Positions 1-7,326 of a stretch of 20,335 nt of DNA are shown piece by piece (position 1 is the stretch's first letter; each line of letters begins with the position of its first letter). The notes below the pieces were generated by a model. The model saw only the letters and a list, made by a program, of their open reading frames with translations, did not search any database and was not told where the DNA came from. The DNA is from Pseudobutyrivibrio sp. UBA1225 (GTDB lineage Bacteria; Bacillota; Clostridia; Lachnospirales; Lachnospiraceae), in NCBI GenBank assembly GCA_002309345.1, contig DBWZ01000032.1, positions 1 through 20,335 on the forward strand. The letters run 5' to 3'. Made by a program: the position numbers and the translations under genes.

Positions 1-105
1 CAGATCCCGCCTCACGACGGACACCCTTGCCTTCGGCAGTATCCTTCCCACTACCGGGCGGATTCGGGACTTTAACCCGTTAGAAACGTGCGCCGCTAGG
101 CGCAC
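1..105 (-). mobile_element. Group II intron, 5' end only (cut by window edge)
   Basis: Read on the minus strand from 105, this begins GTGCGCC, fitting the GUGYG start of group II introns, and folds at once into GTGCGCC-TAGC-GGCGCAC. It continues with domain I-like blocks I recognise from clostridial introns: AAGTCCCGAA, a GGCAAGGGTGTCCGT segment, and GGGATCTG running into the window edge. It is much richer in G and C than the flanking genes. The remaining domains, any reverse transcriptase ORF and the 3' end lie outside the window. The 5' boundary sits exactly at the foot of the neighbouring terminator palindrome. The subclass cannot be assigned from 105 bases. Confidence 0.75.
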
Positions 106-153
106 CTTAAAAAGACCAGAGCCACCATAATAGGTGGCTCCGGTCTTTTTAAG
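106..153 (-). terminator. Rho-independent terminator of the sugar importer operon
   Basis: A near-perfect 48-bp palindrome. Outer arms are cttaaaaagacc and ggtctttttaag; inner arms are gagccacc and ggtggctc. There is one A/C mismatch (118/141) and a six-base loop. On the minus strand the GC-rich stem is followed by TTTTT, so it would end transcription coming from the permease gene 24 bases upstream. The symmetric A/T tracts could let it work in both directions. Confidence 0.9.
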
Positions 154-176
154 GATTTGATTGAAGAAAAGAAATG

Positions 177-1208
177 TTACTTGTTGCGTCTAGCTTTTAC
201 TAATGCAAAGATTGACTGAAGGATGATAAATACGCAGAGCAATGCTGCAGTTGCAATGTTTGCCCAGCTCGATAGGAGCTTTCCGTTTGTATTTACCAAG
301 ACTGTTATGGTACCGTTGATAAGTACACCAAACAGTGAGCCTATTACATTTCCTACACCACCTGTGAGGAGTGTTCCACCGATTACAGCTGATGCAATGG
401 CATCCATTTCCAGTCCCTTTGCCTGATTTACTGAACCAGACATTGTATTTAAGCAATACAATATACCGCCGATGGAACAAAGGAAGGATGAAAGGATGTA
501 TGATAACATCTTTGTCTTTTTAACATTAAGTCCCATCATGGTTGCTGATGTCTGGTTGCCGCCTACAGCGTACATACTTCTACCGAATTTTGTGTACTTA
601 AGCATCAAGAAGATGAGTACAAGTACAACTAGTGCGATTACAACTGTAGGTCTCATAAAAGGAACAATCACTTTACCGTGCTTGTTCACCTTTCCTAAAA
701 ACTCTGGTAGGTTAATCTTTGTGTTGGCCCATTTATAAAACTTTGCGTTATCGGCTTCTGTGATTGAAATCTGACCAGAGCAGATAACCGCTGTCATACC
801 ACGGGCAAAGAACATTCCTGCCATGGTAACAATGAATGGCTGTATCTCTAGGTAACCAACTAAGAATCCTTGAACAAGTCCAAAGACAAGACCAATTACA
901 AGTACAAGAACAACCATTGTCATAGCGCTCTTCTTCCACTCGGTCATACCGTATACCAAAAGCATACAGTCCATGGCGATAACGGATCCAACGGAAATAT
1001 CAATTCCACCAGTGAGCATTACACATGTCATACCGCAGGTAACACAAATCAAACCTGCATTGTTGATTAGAACATTTAAAAACGTCTGAAAATTTCCAAA
1101 ACCTTTATTCTGGTACATCACACAGCCTACTGCATACATGAAGAAGAATAGGGCAATTGTGATGAAAACCAACACTGTATTTGAATCTAATTTCTTTATT
1201 GACTTCAT
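177..1208 (-). CDS. yjfF: Sugar ABC transporter permease, YjfF-like (CUT2 family)
   Basis: One of two membrane permeases of a CUT2 (ribose/galactofuranose-type) ABC importer. The 343-residue protein is hydrophobic throughout. It carries the family's central motif MLTGGIDISVGSV near residues 64-76 and, near the C terminus, a SAVIGGTLLTGGVGNVIGS segment typical of the RbsC/YtfT/YjfF fold. Its length matches the family. It is the last gene of the operon. The start at 1208 overlaps the preceding stop by one base (TAATG), with AAAGGAGG just upstream, so translational coupling is likely. The operon terminator follows directly. The YjfF rather than generic RbsC assignment rests on operon order and the YtfQ-like binding protein. 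Confidence 0.88.
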   Translation of the reverse strand: MKSIKKLDSNTVLVFITIALFFFMYAVGCVMYQNKGFGNFQTFLNVLINNAGLICVTCGMTCVMLTGGIDISVGSVIAMDCMLLVYGMTEWKKSAMTMVVLVLVIGLVFGLVQGFLVGYLEIQPFIVTMAGMFFARGMTAVICSGQISITEADNAKFYKWANTKINLPEFLGKVNKHGKVIVPFMRPTVVIALVVLVLIFLMLKYTKFGRSMYAVGGNQTSATMMGLNVKKTKMLSYILSSFLCSIGGILYCLNTMSGSVNQAKGLEMDAIASAVIGGTLLTGGVGNVIGSLFGVLINGTITVLVNTNGKLLSSWANIATAALLCVFIILQSIFALVKARRNK

Positions 1209-2254
1209 TATGCCGCCTCCTTTACATGTGCACTCTGAGCCTTTCTGGCTGCCAAGTATGCTTTAAATGCAGGAGCCTGCACAACTACTATGATTACTAC
1301 TATGATAGCCTTATAAACTGGAGCTGTATCTGTTGTAACACCCATAGCAAGAAGAGTTGTTGTAATTGCTTGGATTGTATACGCACCGATGATTGAACCA
1401 GCTAAATTGAACTTACCACCACCGAGAGAGTTGCCGCCAAGTGCTACTGCAAGGATGGCATCAAGCTCGAAGTTAAGGCCGATGTTATTTGAATCTGCTG
1501 AGTAGATTCTTGATGATGCCACGATACCTGCAATACCTGCGCAAACGCCGCAGATTAAATAACATGCAAAGCAGATGACATCTGAATTAATACCTGAGAT
1601 TCTAGCAGCTCTACTGTTGATACCAACAGACTGGATATAAAGACCAAGAGCTGTTTTCTTGAGGAGCAAAGCCACAACTAAAATGACTACTCCGGCTACA
1701 AATACAGGTGTAGGAATAGGGCATCCTGGGATAAAGTTACCTAAGTATTTGTATTTATCATATCGTATATACGTAATCTGGTTGTTGCAAAGAAGTAAGC
1801 CAATTGCTCTTGCCGCTGTGAATAAAATCAAGGTTGCAACCATTGGCTGAATCTTTAGTTTTGCAACTAAAGCACCGTTGAATGCTCCACAAGCGCCACC
1901 CATAAGTACACCAAAGAGCATACCTACTACCATTGGCACTGCAAGTGTTGTAACAGAATTGTTTCCGTATCCTGCTAGTAACATACAACAGCTACATGCT
2001 GAAAGTGACATTACTGAACCAACAGAGATATCTGTTCCAGCTGATACTGCAACTACCAAGGTCTGACCAACTGCCAAGATAGCAATTTCAGAACCACGAT
2101 TTAGAATATCAATTAATCTACCATATAAAACACCGTTGTTAATACTGATTGCGAAGAAAGAACGTGATCTAATCAAGTTAATCAGCAATACCAATATCAT
2201 ACAGATTATTGGCAAGAACAGTGGCTTTTTTGTTATTTCTTTTATCTTTTCCAT
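1208..2254 (-). CDS. ytfT: Sugar ABC transporter permease, YtfT-like (CUT2 family)
   Basis: Second permease of the importer, 348 residues, forming the membrane channel with the YjfF-like partner. It shows the CUT2 signature VAVSAGTDISVGSVMSLSA near residues 68-86 and a C-terminal ILAVALGGNSLGGGKFNLAGS block, with about eight to ten hydrophobic stretches between. The N terminus is short and basic and runs into a first membrane helix (PLFLPIICMILVLLINLI). Start choice: ATG at 2254 shares one base with the ATPase stop (TAATG) and has GGAGGTGG upstream. The galactofuranose-type assignment comes from context. A relative specific for arabinose or another furanose is equally possible. Confidence 0.88.
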   Translation of the reverse strand: MEKIKEITKKPLFLPIICMILVLLINLIRSRSFFAISINNGVLYGRLIDILNRGSEIAILAVGQTLVVAVSAGTDISVGSVMSLSACSCCMLLAGYGNNSVTTLAVPMVVGMLFGVLMGGACGAFNGALVAKLKIQPMVATLILFTAARAIGLLLCNNQITYIRYDKYKYLGNFIPGCPIPTPVFVAGVVILVVALLLKKTALGLYIQSVGINSRAARISGINSDVICFACYLICGVCAGIAGIVASSRIYSADSNNIGLNFELDAILAVALGGNSLGGGKFNLAGSIIGAYTIQAITTTLLAMGVTTDTAPVYKAIIVVIIVVVQAPAFKAYLAARKAQSAHVKEAA

Positions 2255-3768
2255 TATTCTCCACCTCCTGCAATGGCTGCCATAACTGATTCTTGAGTCA
2301 TTTCCCCAGATATCTCCCCTACCTGGGCGCCATCACGCATTACGTACATACGTGTACATGTACGAAGCATCTCTTCTATTTCAGAAGAAATGAATATAAT
2401 ACTCATTCCTTCTTCCTCAGCAAACTTAAGGGCGAGCTTCTGGAATTCTGTTTTAGTACCGATATCGATACCTCTTGTAGGCTCATCCAAGATTAAGAAA
2501 TCTGGATGTGTGCATAACCATCTTGCGAGGATAACCTTTTGCTGGTTACCACCAGACAACTGATTGATTGGTGTCTCGCGAGATGCTGTCTTTATTTGAA
2601 GCATTTCGATGAATTTGTCTGCAAGCTCATTCTGCTTTGAAACAGGAATCTTTTTGAACATTCCGTTTCTTGCCTGAAGCGCGAGGATGATGTTTTCTCT
2701 AACTGACAAATCGCCGATACATCCGTCTGCTTTTCTATCATCAGGAAGGTATCCCATACCTGCCTTGATGGCATCAAGTGGCTCTTTGATGTTTAGGTCT
2801 TTGCCGTTCATCTTAAGTGTTCCTGTCTGGGCCTTGTCTGCACCATAGATGCAACGAACCATTTCAGAACGTCCAGAACCAAGCAAGCCTGTAACACCAA
2901 CTACTTCGCCTTTACGAATTACAAAATCGAAAGGCTTAATCTTTCCTTTGTGGCTTAGGCCTTTAGCTTCTACCACAACTTCATCTGATACTGCTGCTTC
3001 ACCCTCTTTTTTGATAGAAGCAAGATCATCGAAGTCCTTGCCAAGCATTGCCGCTACTAGCTTGACACGAGGCATTTCCTCAACTGAATATTCGCCTGCG
3101 AACTCACCGTTTCGAAGAACTGTGATTGTGTCGCAAACTGCATATACCTGCTCGAGGAAATGAGTTACAAAAATTATTCCAACTCCCTTAGCTTTCAAGT
3201 CCTTCATAACCTTGAATAGCTTTTCAACTTCGTTGTCATCCAAAGATGATGTAGGCTCATCGAGGATGAGAACTTTACAATCCATATCTACAGCTCTTGC
3301 AATAGCTATCATCTGCTGAATTGCAAGAGAATAATTTTCAAGCGCAATAGTTACATCAATGTGAAGATCGAGACCATCCATTATATCCTTGGCGCGTTTG
3401 TTCATTTTTCGCCAGTCGATGGTACCGATTGCTGTTTTTGGCTCACGGCCGATAAATAAATTTTCTGCAACTGTAAGATTAGGACATAGATTTACTTCCT
3501 GATAAACAGTTGCTATACCTTTTTCCTGTGCTTCCAATGTTGAATGGTTTACCACAGGTCCATCAATTCCTGCTACATGTATTTCTCCTGCATCAAGAGA
3601 ATATACACCTGTCAACACTTTGATAAGTGTAGACTTACCTGCACCGTTTTCTCCCATTAGCGCATGAATCTCTCCCTTTCTAAGAGTAAACTGTGCATGA
3701 TTTAATGCTTTTACACCTGGGAAGGATTTGGATATGTCTCGCATTGTAATTAACAAATTTTCATCCAT
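2254..3768 (-). CDS. ytfR: Sugar ABC transporter ATPase with two nucleotide-binding domains, YtfR-like
   Basis: A 504-residue tandem ATPase that powers the importer. The first domain has Walker A GENGAGKST (39-47), a relaxed signature LAIQQM in place of LSGGQ, and Walker B VLILDEPTSSLD. The second domain has the degenerate P-loop GLLGSGRSEM, a full signature LSGGNQQK and Walker B FLILDEPTRGID. This asymmetry is normal for the RbsA/MglA/YtfR family, where one ATP site is canonical and the other is not. Length is normal. The ribosome-binding site GGAGAAAAG precedes ATG at 3768. It follows the binding-protein gene after a 149-base gap with a strong hairpin, so it is probably expressed below the binding protein. 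Confidence 0.93.
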   Translation of the reverse strand: MDENLLITMRDISKSFPGVKALNHAQFTLRKGEIHALMGENGAGKSTLIKVLTGVYSLDAGEIHVAGIDGPVVNHSTLEAQEKGIATVYQEVNLCPNLTVAENLFIGREPKTAIGTIDWRKMNKRAKDIMDGLDLHIDVTIALENYSLAIQQMIAIARAVDMDCKVLILDEPTSSLDDNEVEKLFKVMKDLKAKGVGIIFVTHFLEQVYAVCDTITVLRNGEFAGEYSVEEMPRVKLVAAMLGKDFDDLASIKKEGEAAVSDEVVVEAKGLSHKGKIKPFDFVIRKGEVVGVTGLLGSGRSEMVRCIYGADKAQTGTLKMNGKDLNIKEPLDAIKAGMGYLPDDRKADGCIGDLSVRENIILALQARNGMFKKIPVSKQNELADKFIEMLQIKTASRETPINQLSGGNQQKVILARWLCTHPDFLILDEPTRGIDIGTKTEFQKLALKFAEEEGMSIIFISSEIEEMLRTCTRMYVMRDGAQVGEISGEMTQESVMAAIAGGGE

Positions 3769-3796
3769 AATCTTTTCTCCGTTTTTTAAAAATTTA

Positions 3797-3819
3797 GGGG
3801 GAGGTTAGGGGCCTCCCCC
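3797..3819 (-). promoter_or_regulatory. Intercistronic hairpin between binding protein and ATPase
   Basis: Perfect 8-bp GC-rich stem (gggggagg at 3797-3804, cctccccc at 3812-3819) with a seven-base loop. On the minus strand it is followed by TAAATTTTT, a poor terminator tail. Such hairpins between a binding-protein gene and its transporter genes commonly protect the upstream mRNA and partly stop transcription, giving more binding protein than channel. That role is inferred. A weaker nested inverted repeat (cctcat/atgagg, 3845-3882) lies just upstream. Confidence 0.7.
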
Positions 3820-3917
3820 CGTATGAATAGTTCTAGGTTTTCCTCCTCATCATTCTCCCGTATAGGAGTCTATTTTATGAGGTTCTCACAGTCTTTCATC
3901 AAGAGAAAGAATAGTTA

Positions 3918-5000
3918 TTAGTAAGATGCCTGTGAAGCCGCATCTGTTACTTGAACTAGTTCTTCTGTCACTTCTTCGCCTGCATTATTTGTGTAAGTGA
4001 TATCCTTAAGAATATCTTCTGCAACATACCATGGCTCCTGCATGAATGTCTGCTTGTCAACTTCTTCACCCTTCTCGAGCTGATCAATTATCTTTGCACA
4101 ATACTCGCCCTGAAGTGGATAGCACATGAAATCTGCATTGATATCGCCAGACTGTACATACTCAAGACCTGCCTTGCAAGCATCGAATGAGATAAGGATT
4201 ACATCCTTGTCAACACCATAGCTAACACCAGCTGCCTTCATAGCATCCATAGCACCAAATGCTTCGTTATCATTCTGGCAAACAACTACGTTAAACTTAC
4301 CTGCATAAGACTTGCAGTAAGATTCCATAACCTTCTGTCCACCGTCCTGTGTGAAGTCACCATCCTGAGAATCAAGGATTGTCCATCCTTCTTCATCAGC
4401 ATACTTCTTGAATCCATCTGTACGTCCAATCTGAGCTGAAGATCCGTTTGAACCTTCGATAACAAGGATGTTAAGATCTTTGATGCCTTTTGCCTCAGCA
4501 TAAGCCTTTAACCAAGCACCAGAAGCAAGTCCTTCGTTCATGAACTCTGAACCTACCCAAGAAATATACTTCTTAGAATCTTCGATTGTTCTATCGATAA
4601 CAATTACTGGTATTCCAGCGTCATCACACTCTGTAAGAACTGTATCCCAACCTGTTGAAACGATAGGATCGATTACGATGTAATCAACATCATCTTGGAT
4701 GAACTGTCTAACTGCCTCAATCTGCTTTGCAGAATCATTATCGCAGTCTACGAACTGAAGGTCATATCCTTTGTCCTTTGAGAATGCATCCTTAACAGAA
4801 TTTGTAGAAGCATTTCTCCAATCTGACTCATGACCAACCTGAGCAAAACCAACAACGATAGCTTCACCACTATCTTTGCCATCTGCTCCGCCTGATGAAT
4901 CATCACCACCTGCTGCAGGAGCACTTCCTGAGCCTCCACAAGCTACTAATGAAGCAGCCATTATCGCTGTTAATAATCCAGCAAAAATTCGTTTTTTCAT
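3918..5000 (-). CDS. ytfQ: Sugar-binding lipoprotein of the importer, YtfQ-like
   Basis: Extracytoplasmic substrate-binding protein feeding the YtfR/YtfT/YjfF importer. ATG at 5000 is chosen over the longer open frame to 5096. It gives a lipoprotein signal MKKRIFAGLLTAIMAASLVAC, with Cys21 as lipid anchor, and has AAGGAGAAAT just upstream. The mature part opens with a low-complexity Gly/Ser/Ala/Asp linker. The sugar-binding fold follows, with motifs shared with E. coli YtfQ: GFAQVGHESDWR, IVSTGWDTVL, IDR and GDFTQDGGQKVMES. These match the galactofuranose-binding family well. The protein is about 360 residues. The substrate is likely a furanose (galactofuranose or arabinofuranose); exact specificity cannot be read by eye. 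First gene of its operon. Confidence 0.92.
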   Translation of the reverse strand: MKKRIFAGLLTAIMAASLVACGGSGSAPAAGGDDSSGGADGKDSGEAIVVGFAQVGHESDWRNASTNSVKDAFSKDKGYDLQFVDCDNDSAKQIEAVRQFIQDDVDYIVIDPIVSTGWDTVLTECDDAGIPVIVIDRTIEDSKKYISWVGSEFMNEGLASGAWLKAYAEAKGIKDLNILVIEGSNGSSAQIGRTDGFKKYADEEGWTILDSQDGDFTQDGGQKVMESYCKSYAGKFNVVVCQNDNEAFGAMDAMKAAGVSYGVDKDVILISFDACKAGLEYVQSGDINADFMCYPLQGEYCAKIIDQLEKGEEVDKQTFMQEPWYVAEDILKDITYTNNAGEEVTEELVQVTDAASQASY

Positions 5001-5054
5001 AAGGTATTTCTCCTTCCTTCTCCTCGCCGGCCCCTTTAAAAATCCGGCACTAAT

Positions 5055-5083
5055 ATTATCTACATCCAATTTATCATTGCTCC
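5055..5083 (-). promoter_or_regulatory. Candidate activator-dependent promoter for the importer operon
   Basis: On the minus strand, GATAAT (5060-5055) lies 17 bases downstream of GGAGCA (5083-5078). The -10 is good and the -35 is poor, as expected where an activator is needed. The nearest ATACCAATTT-like site (5100-5108) would sit about 55 bases upstream of the predicted start. No better sigma-70-type pair was found in this gap. Weak call. Confidence 0.3.
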
Positions 5084-5099
5084 ACTCTATCAACAATTG

Positions 5100-5282
5100 A
5101 ATTGGTACATTTTTTTCTGCTTCTAATTTTTGGATAATACCAATTTTATTTTTTCACATTTTATCCATACCAATTTTGTCTTTTTATAAAAACCTCACCC
5201 ATAAAGGTCAAATATTTTACAAAAAAGGGTAGATATTTTAAATTGGTATGTTTTCTATTTCTACAATTTTCATACCAATTTT
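5100..5282. promoter_or_regulatory. Five-copy ATACCAATTT operator-like array in the divergent promoter
   Basis: The 345-bp gap between the importer operon and the AraR-like gene holds five close matches to ATACCAATTT or its complement: aattggtac 5100-5108, ataccaatttt 5137-5147, ataccaatttt 5167-5177, aaattggtat 5240-5249, ataccaatttt 5272-5282. Copies 2 and 3 are direct repeats 30 bp apart. Copies 4 and 5 face each other with centres also 30 bp apart. None has its mirror half adjacent, so they read as single asymmetric sites. Candidate binders are the AraC-type response regulator at 8761-10368 or the adjacent AraR-like repressor. The rest of the gap is AT-rich and holds no gene. Confidence 0.72.
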
Positions 5283-5345
5283 GTGTCCAATGTGTTAATA
5301 TTTAATTAGCAAACTGAAAAGTCTTTGAATTTCGGGGGATTTTTT

Positions 5346-6287
5346 ATGATACCTAAGTACATCACACTGAAGGAAAAACTTAACGAAGAGATTTTAGTAG
5401 GAAATTTTCCACTTGGTTCAAAATTACCTACCGAAAATGAATTGGCAAAGCTTTATAATGTCAGTCGCTCAACCATCAGACAGGCACTTGAGCTTCTAGA
5501 GGCCGATGGGATCATATCTAAAAGATGGGGTAGCGGAAATACCGTAATCTCTAAAAGCGACAATTCAAAAAAGAAAACTGTCCTTGTTGTGGTACCCGAT
5601 CTAAAACGCGAGCCAATATGCAACTATATAGAAGATATATCATCTGTGCTTTTAAAAAATGGCTATCAGGTTGAATTCCACGAGACTTTAAATCAATTCT
5701 CTAAGGAGAGGCAGATTCTATCTCAAATGCTAAACGAGGTTTACGGCGGACTTTTTATCATCCCTACCCAGTCGGCTTTTCCTTCTATTAACAAAGATAT
5801 TATTCAAACCTTACTAAAGCGACAGACTCCTATCATCTTTATAAACACTTTGATGAACGGAATAGGCAGCGCCCCTTTAATTCAACTAGACAACTATTCC
5901 AAAGGCTACCAAATGGCGCGCCAGCTCATCAACTCTGGCCACAAGAAAATAGGCGGAGTGTTTATATATGACGACCTTGCTTCTGTATCATCCTATTCAG
6001 GATTTGTAGATGCCCTTCGTGATGCCAATCTAGAAATTTATGACGATTGCTTCCTGTGGTGTAGCAGCAAAGAAAGTGTTGGCAGCCTCAACCGTTTTTT
6101 CAAACACGCCGGCTCTATAGTTACCGCTGTGTACCTAGACGATGACTTTATCGCCACCGACGGCACTTACCCTGTGTACTACTGCACTCTCTCCCACGGC
6201 AAATCTCTCGGGAAAGAAATCACACACTGCTTTTTATCATTAAAAAAGAATGGCAGCTGCAGATCAGTTACCATCCCTTTTAAATAA
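5346..6287 (+). CDS. AraR-like transcriptional regulator (GntR DNA-binding domain plus sugar-sensing domain)
   Basis: Residues 1 to about 70 form a GntR-type winged helix, with GSKLPTENELAKLYNVSRST followed by TIRQALELLEADGIISKRWGSG. The rest resembles the LacI/periplasmic-binding fold used for effector sensing in AraR, including IIFINTLMNGIGSAPLIQLD and SGHKKIGGVFIYDDLASVSS. Such chimeras repress sugar operons until the sugar binds. ATG at 5346 is preferred to a TTG seven codons earlier because CGGGGGA lies at correct spacing. At 313 residues it is shorter than typical AraR (about 360). The missing part seems to be near the C terminus, where the usual long segment after TAVYLDDD is compressed. 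It faces the importer operon, its likely target, and may regulate itself because one motif copy overlaps its putative -35. Confidence 0.82.
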   Translation: MIPKYITLKEKLNEEILVGNFPLGSKLPTENELAKLYNVSRSTIRQALELLEADGIISKRWGSGNTVISKSDNSKKKTVLVVVPDLKREPICNYIEDISSVLLKNGYQVEFHETLNQFSKERQILSQMLNEVYGGLFIIPTQSAFPSINKDIIQTLLKRQTPIIFINTLMNGIGSAPLIQLDNYSKGYQMARQLINSGHKKIGGVFIYDDLASVSSYSGFVDALRDANLEIYDDCFLWCSSKESVGSLNRFFKHAGSIVTAVYLDDDFIATDGTYPVYYCTLSHGKSLGKEITHCFLSLKKNGSCRSVTIPFK

Positions 6288-6306
6288 GCTTGTGTTTAAT
6301 GTATTT

Positions 6307-7326
6307 TTAGTACTTGCGTTTTTCAATAAATTCCGGCGTCAAATCATCCTTGGTGAACTCGCCCTCATCTATATAAGTATGCTTTGGCGCAGACTCCCCT
6401 CTCTCAAGAAGTTTTACCATATCAACCAAATATGGACCTTGAAGGGGATTGCACTCCACTTCAAAATTGATATCACCGTTCAAACAAAACTCAAGAGCCT
6501 TTCTTGTGGCATCAAAGGAAATAATCGTCATTCCCGTGCCTTCCCCGTGTGGGATTCCCGCATCGTCTAATGCCGCAATCACTCCCGCTGCCTCATCATC
6601 ATTCTCACAGTAAATAACATCTATATCAGAGCTTCTGACCTCTCTGAGAACCTGTTTCATAATTTCTTTCGCCTTGGCCTTGGTGAACTCGCCACAATCC
6701 TCAGCAACCACGTTCCAGTTTTCATGTTTTTCCAACGCAAGCTCTAAAGCCTTGGATCTTCCGATTTGAGCAGATGAACCTAAGGTTCCTTGAATATGTA
6801 CAATGTTGACCTCCGGTTCATTCCCCTCGCTGTCTGGTGGAAATTCTTTTTCCAAGTAATCAACCGCCTTTTTTCCTTCCTCGGAAAAGTCGGAACCAAC
6901 GAAGGTAGTGTATAGCTTTTCGTTGGATACCACCACATTACGGTCGCAGATAATCACTGGGATATTAGCCTCCTCGGCTTCCTCTAAAACCGTATCCCAG
7001 CCGGTCTCCACAATTGGGCTTAGAATGATGTAATCCACACCCTGCTGGATAAAGGTTCGAATATCTCGAATCTGGTTGTCCTGCTTGGATTGACCATCCT
7101 TATAAATCAGCTTGAAGCCAGCATCCTCGGTGAATGCCTCCTTCACAGAATCAGTTAGTGCCACTCGCCAAGCGGATTCAGCACCTGGCTGGGAGAACCC
7201 AACCACAATCAGACTTGTGTCCTCATCCACATCATCCACCTGCACCTCCTGACTGTTGCAGGCACACAAAGCAGCAATCACTATCAATGCCATCAATAAA
7301 CAAAAGGTATTTCTCAACTTAAACAT
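6307..7326 (-). CDS. Second YtfQ-like sugar-binding lipoprotein, probable sensor component
   Basis: A 339-residue substrate-binding protein paralogous to the importer's own. It shares GFSQPGAESAWR, GVDYIILSPIVETGWDTVL, IPVII-DR, GTLGSSAQIGR and NPLQGPYL. The N terminus is a membrane-export signal ending ALCAC, with Cys23 a plausible lipid anchor; the lipobox position -2 is Cys, which is unusual. It has no ABC genes of its own. It is the third gene of a regulator-kinase-binding-protein operon and overlaps the kinase gene by eight bases (ATGTTTAA). In AraPST and XylFII-LytS systems such a lipoprotein binds sugar outside the cell and signals through the kinase, and that role is inferred here. 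It ends 19 bases from the convergent AraR-like gene, with no obvious terminator between. Confidence 0.87.
   Translation of the reverse strand: MFKLRNTFCLLMALIVIAALCACNSQEVQVDDVDEDTSLIVVGFSQPGAESAWRVALTDSVKEAFTEDAGFKLIYKDGQSKQDNQIRDIRTFIQQGVDYIILSPIVETGWDTVLEEAEEANIPVIICDRNVVVSNEKLYTTFVGSDFSEEGKKAVDYLEKEFPPDSEGNEPEVNIVHIQGTLGSSAQIGRSKALELALEKHENWNVVAEDCGEFTKAKAKEIMKQVLREVRSSDIDVIYCENDDEAAGVIAALDDAGIPHGEGTGMTIISFDATRKALEFCLNGDINFEVECNPLQGPYLVDMVKLLERGESAPKHTYIDEGEFTKDDLTPEFIEKRKY

Noticed and set aside
5001..5096. Longer start for the YtfQ-like protein
   Set aside because: It would place about 32 charged residues before the lipoprotein signal and destroy export; the start at 5000 has a clear ribosome-binding site.
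5325..5345. TTG start extending the AraR-like regulator by seven residues
   Set aside because: The GGGGGA site is correctly spaced for ATG at 5346 and would lie inside the extended coding part.
6288..6306. Terminator between the convergent AraR-like and lipoprotein genes
   Set aside because: Only 19 bases separate the genes and no stem followed by a T tract is visible.
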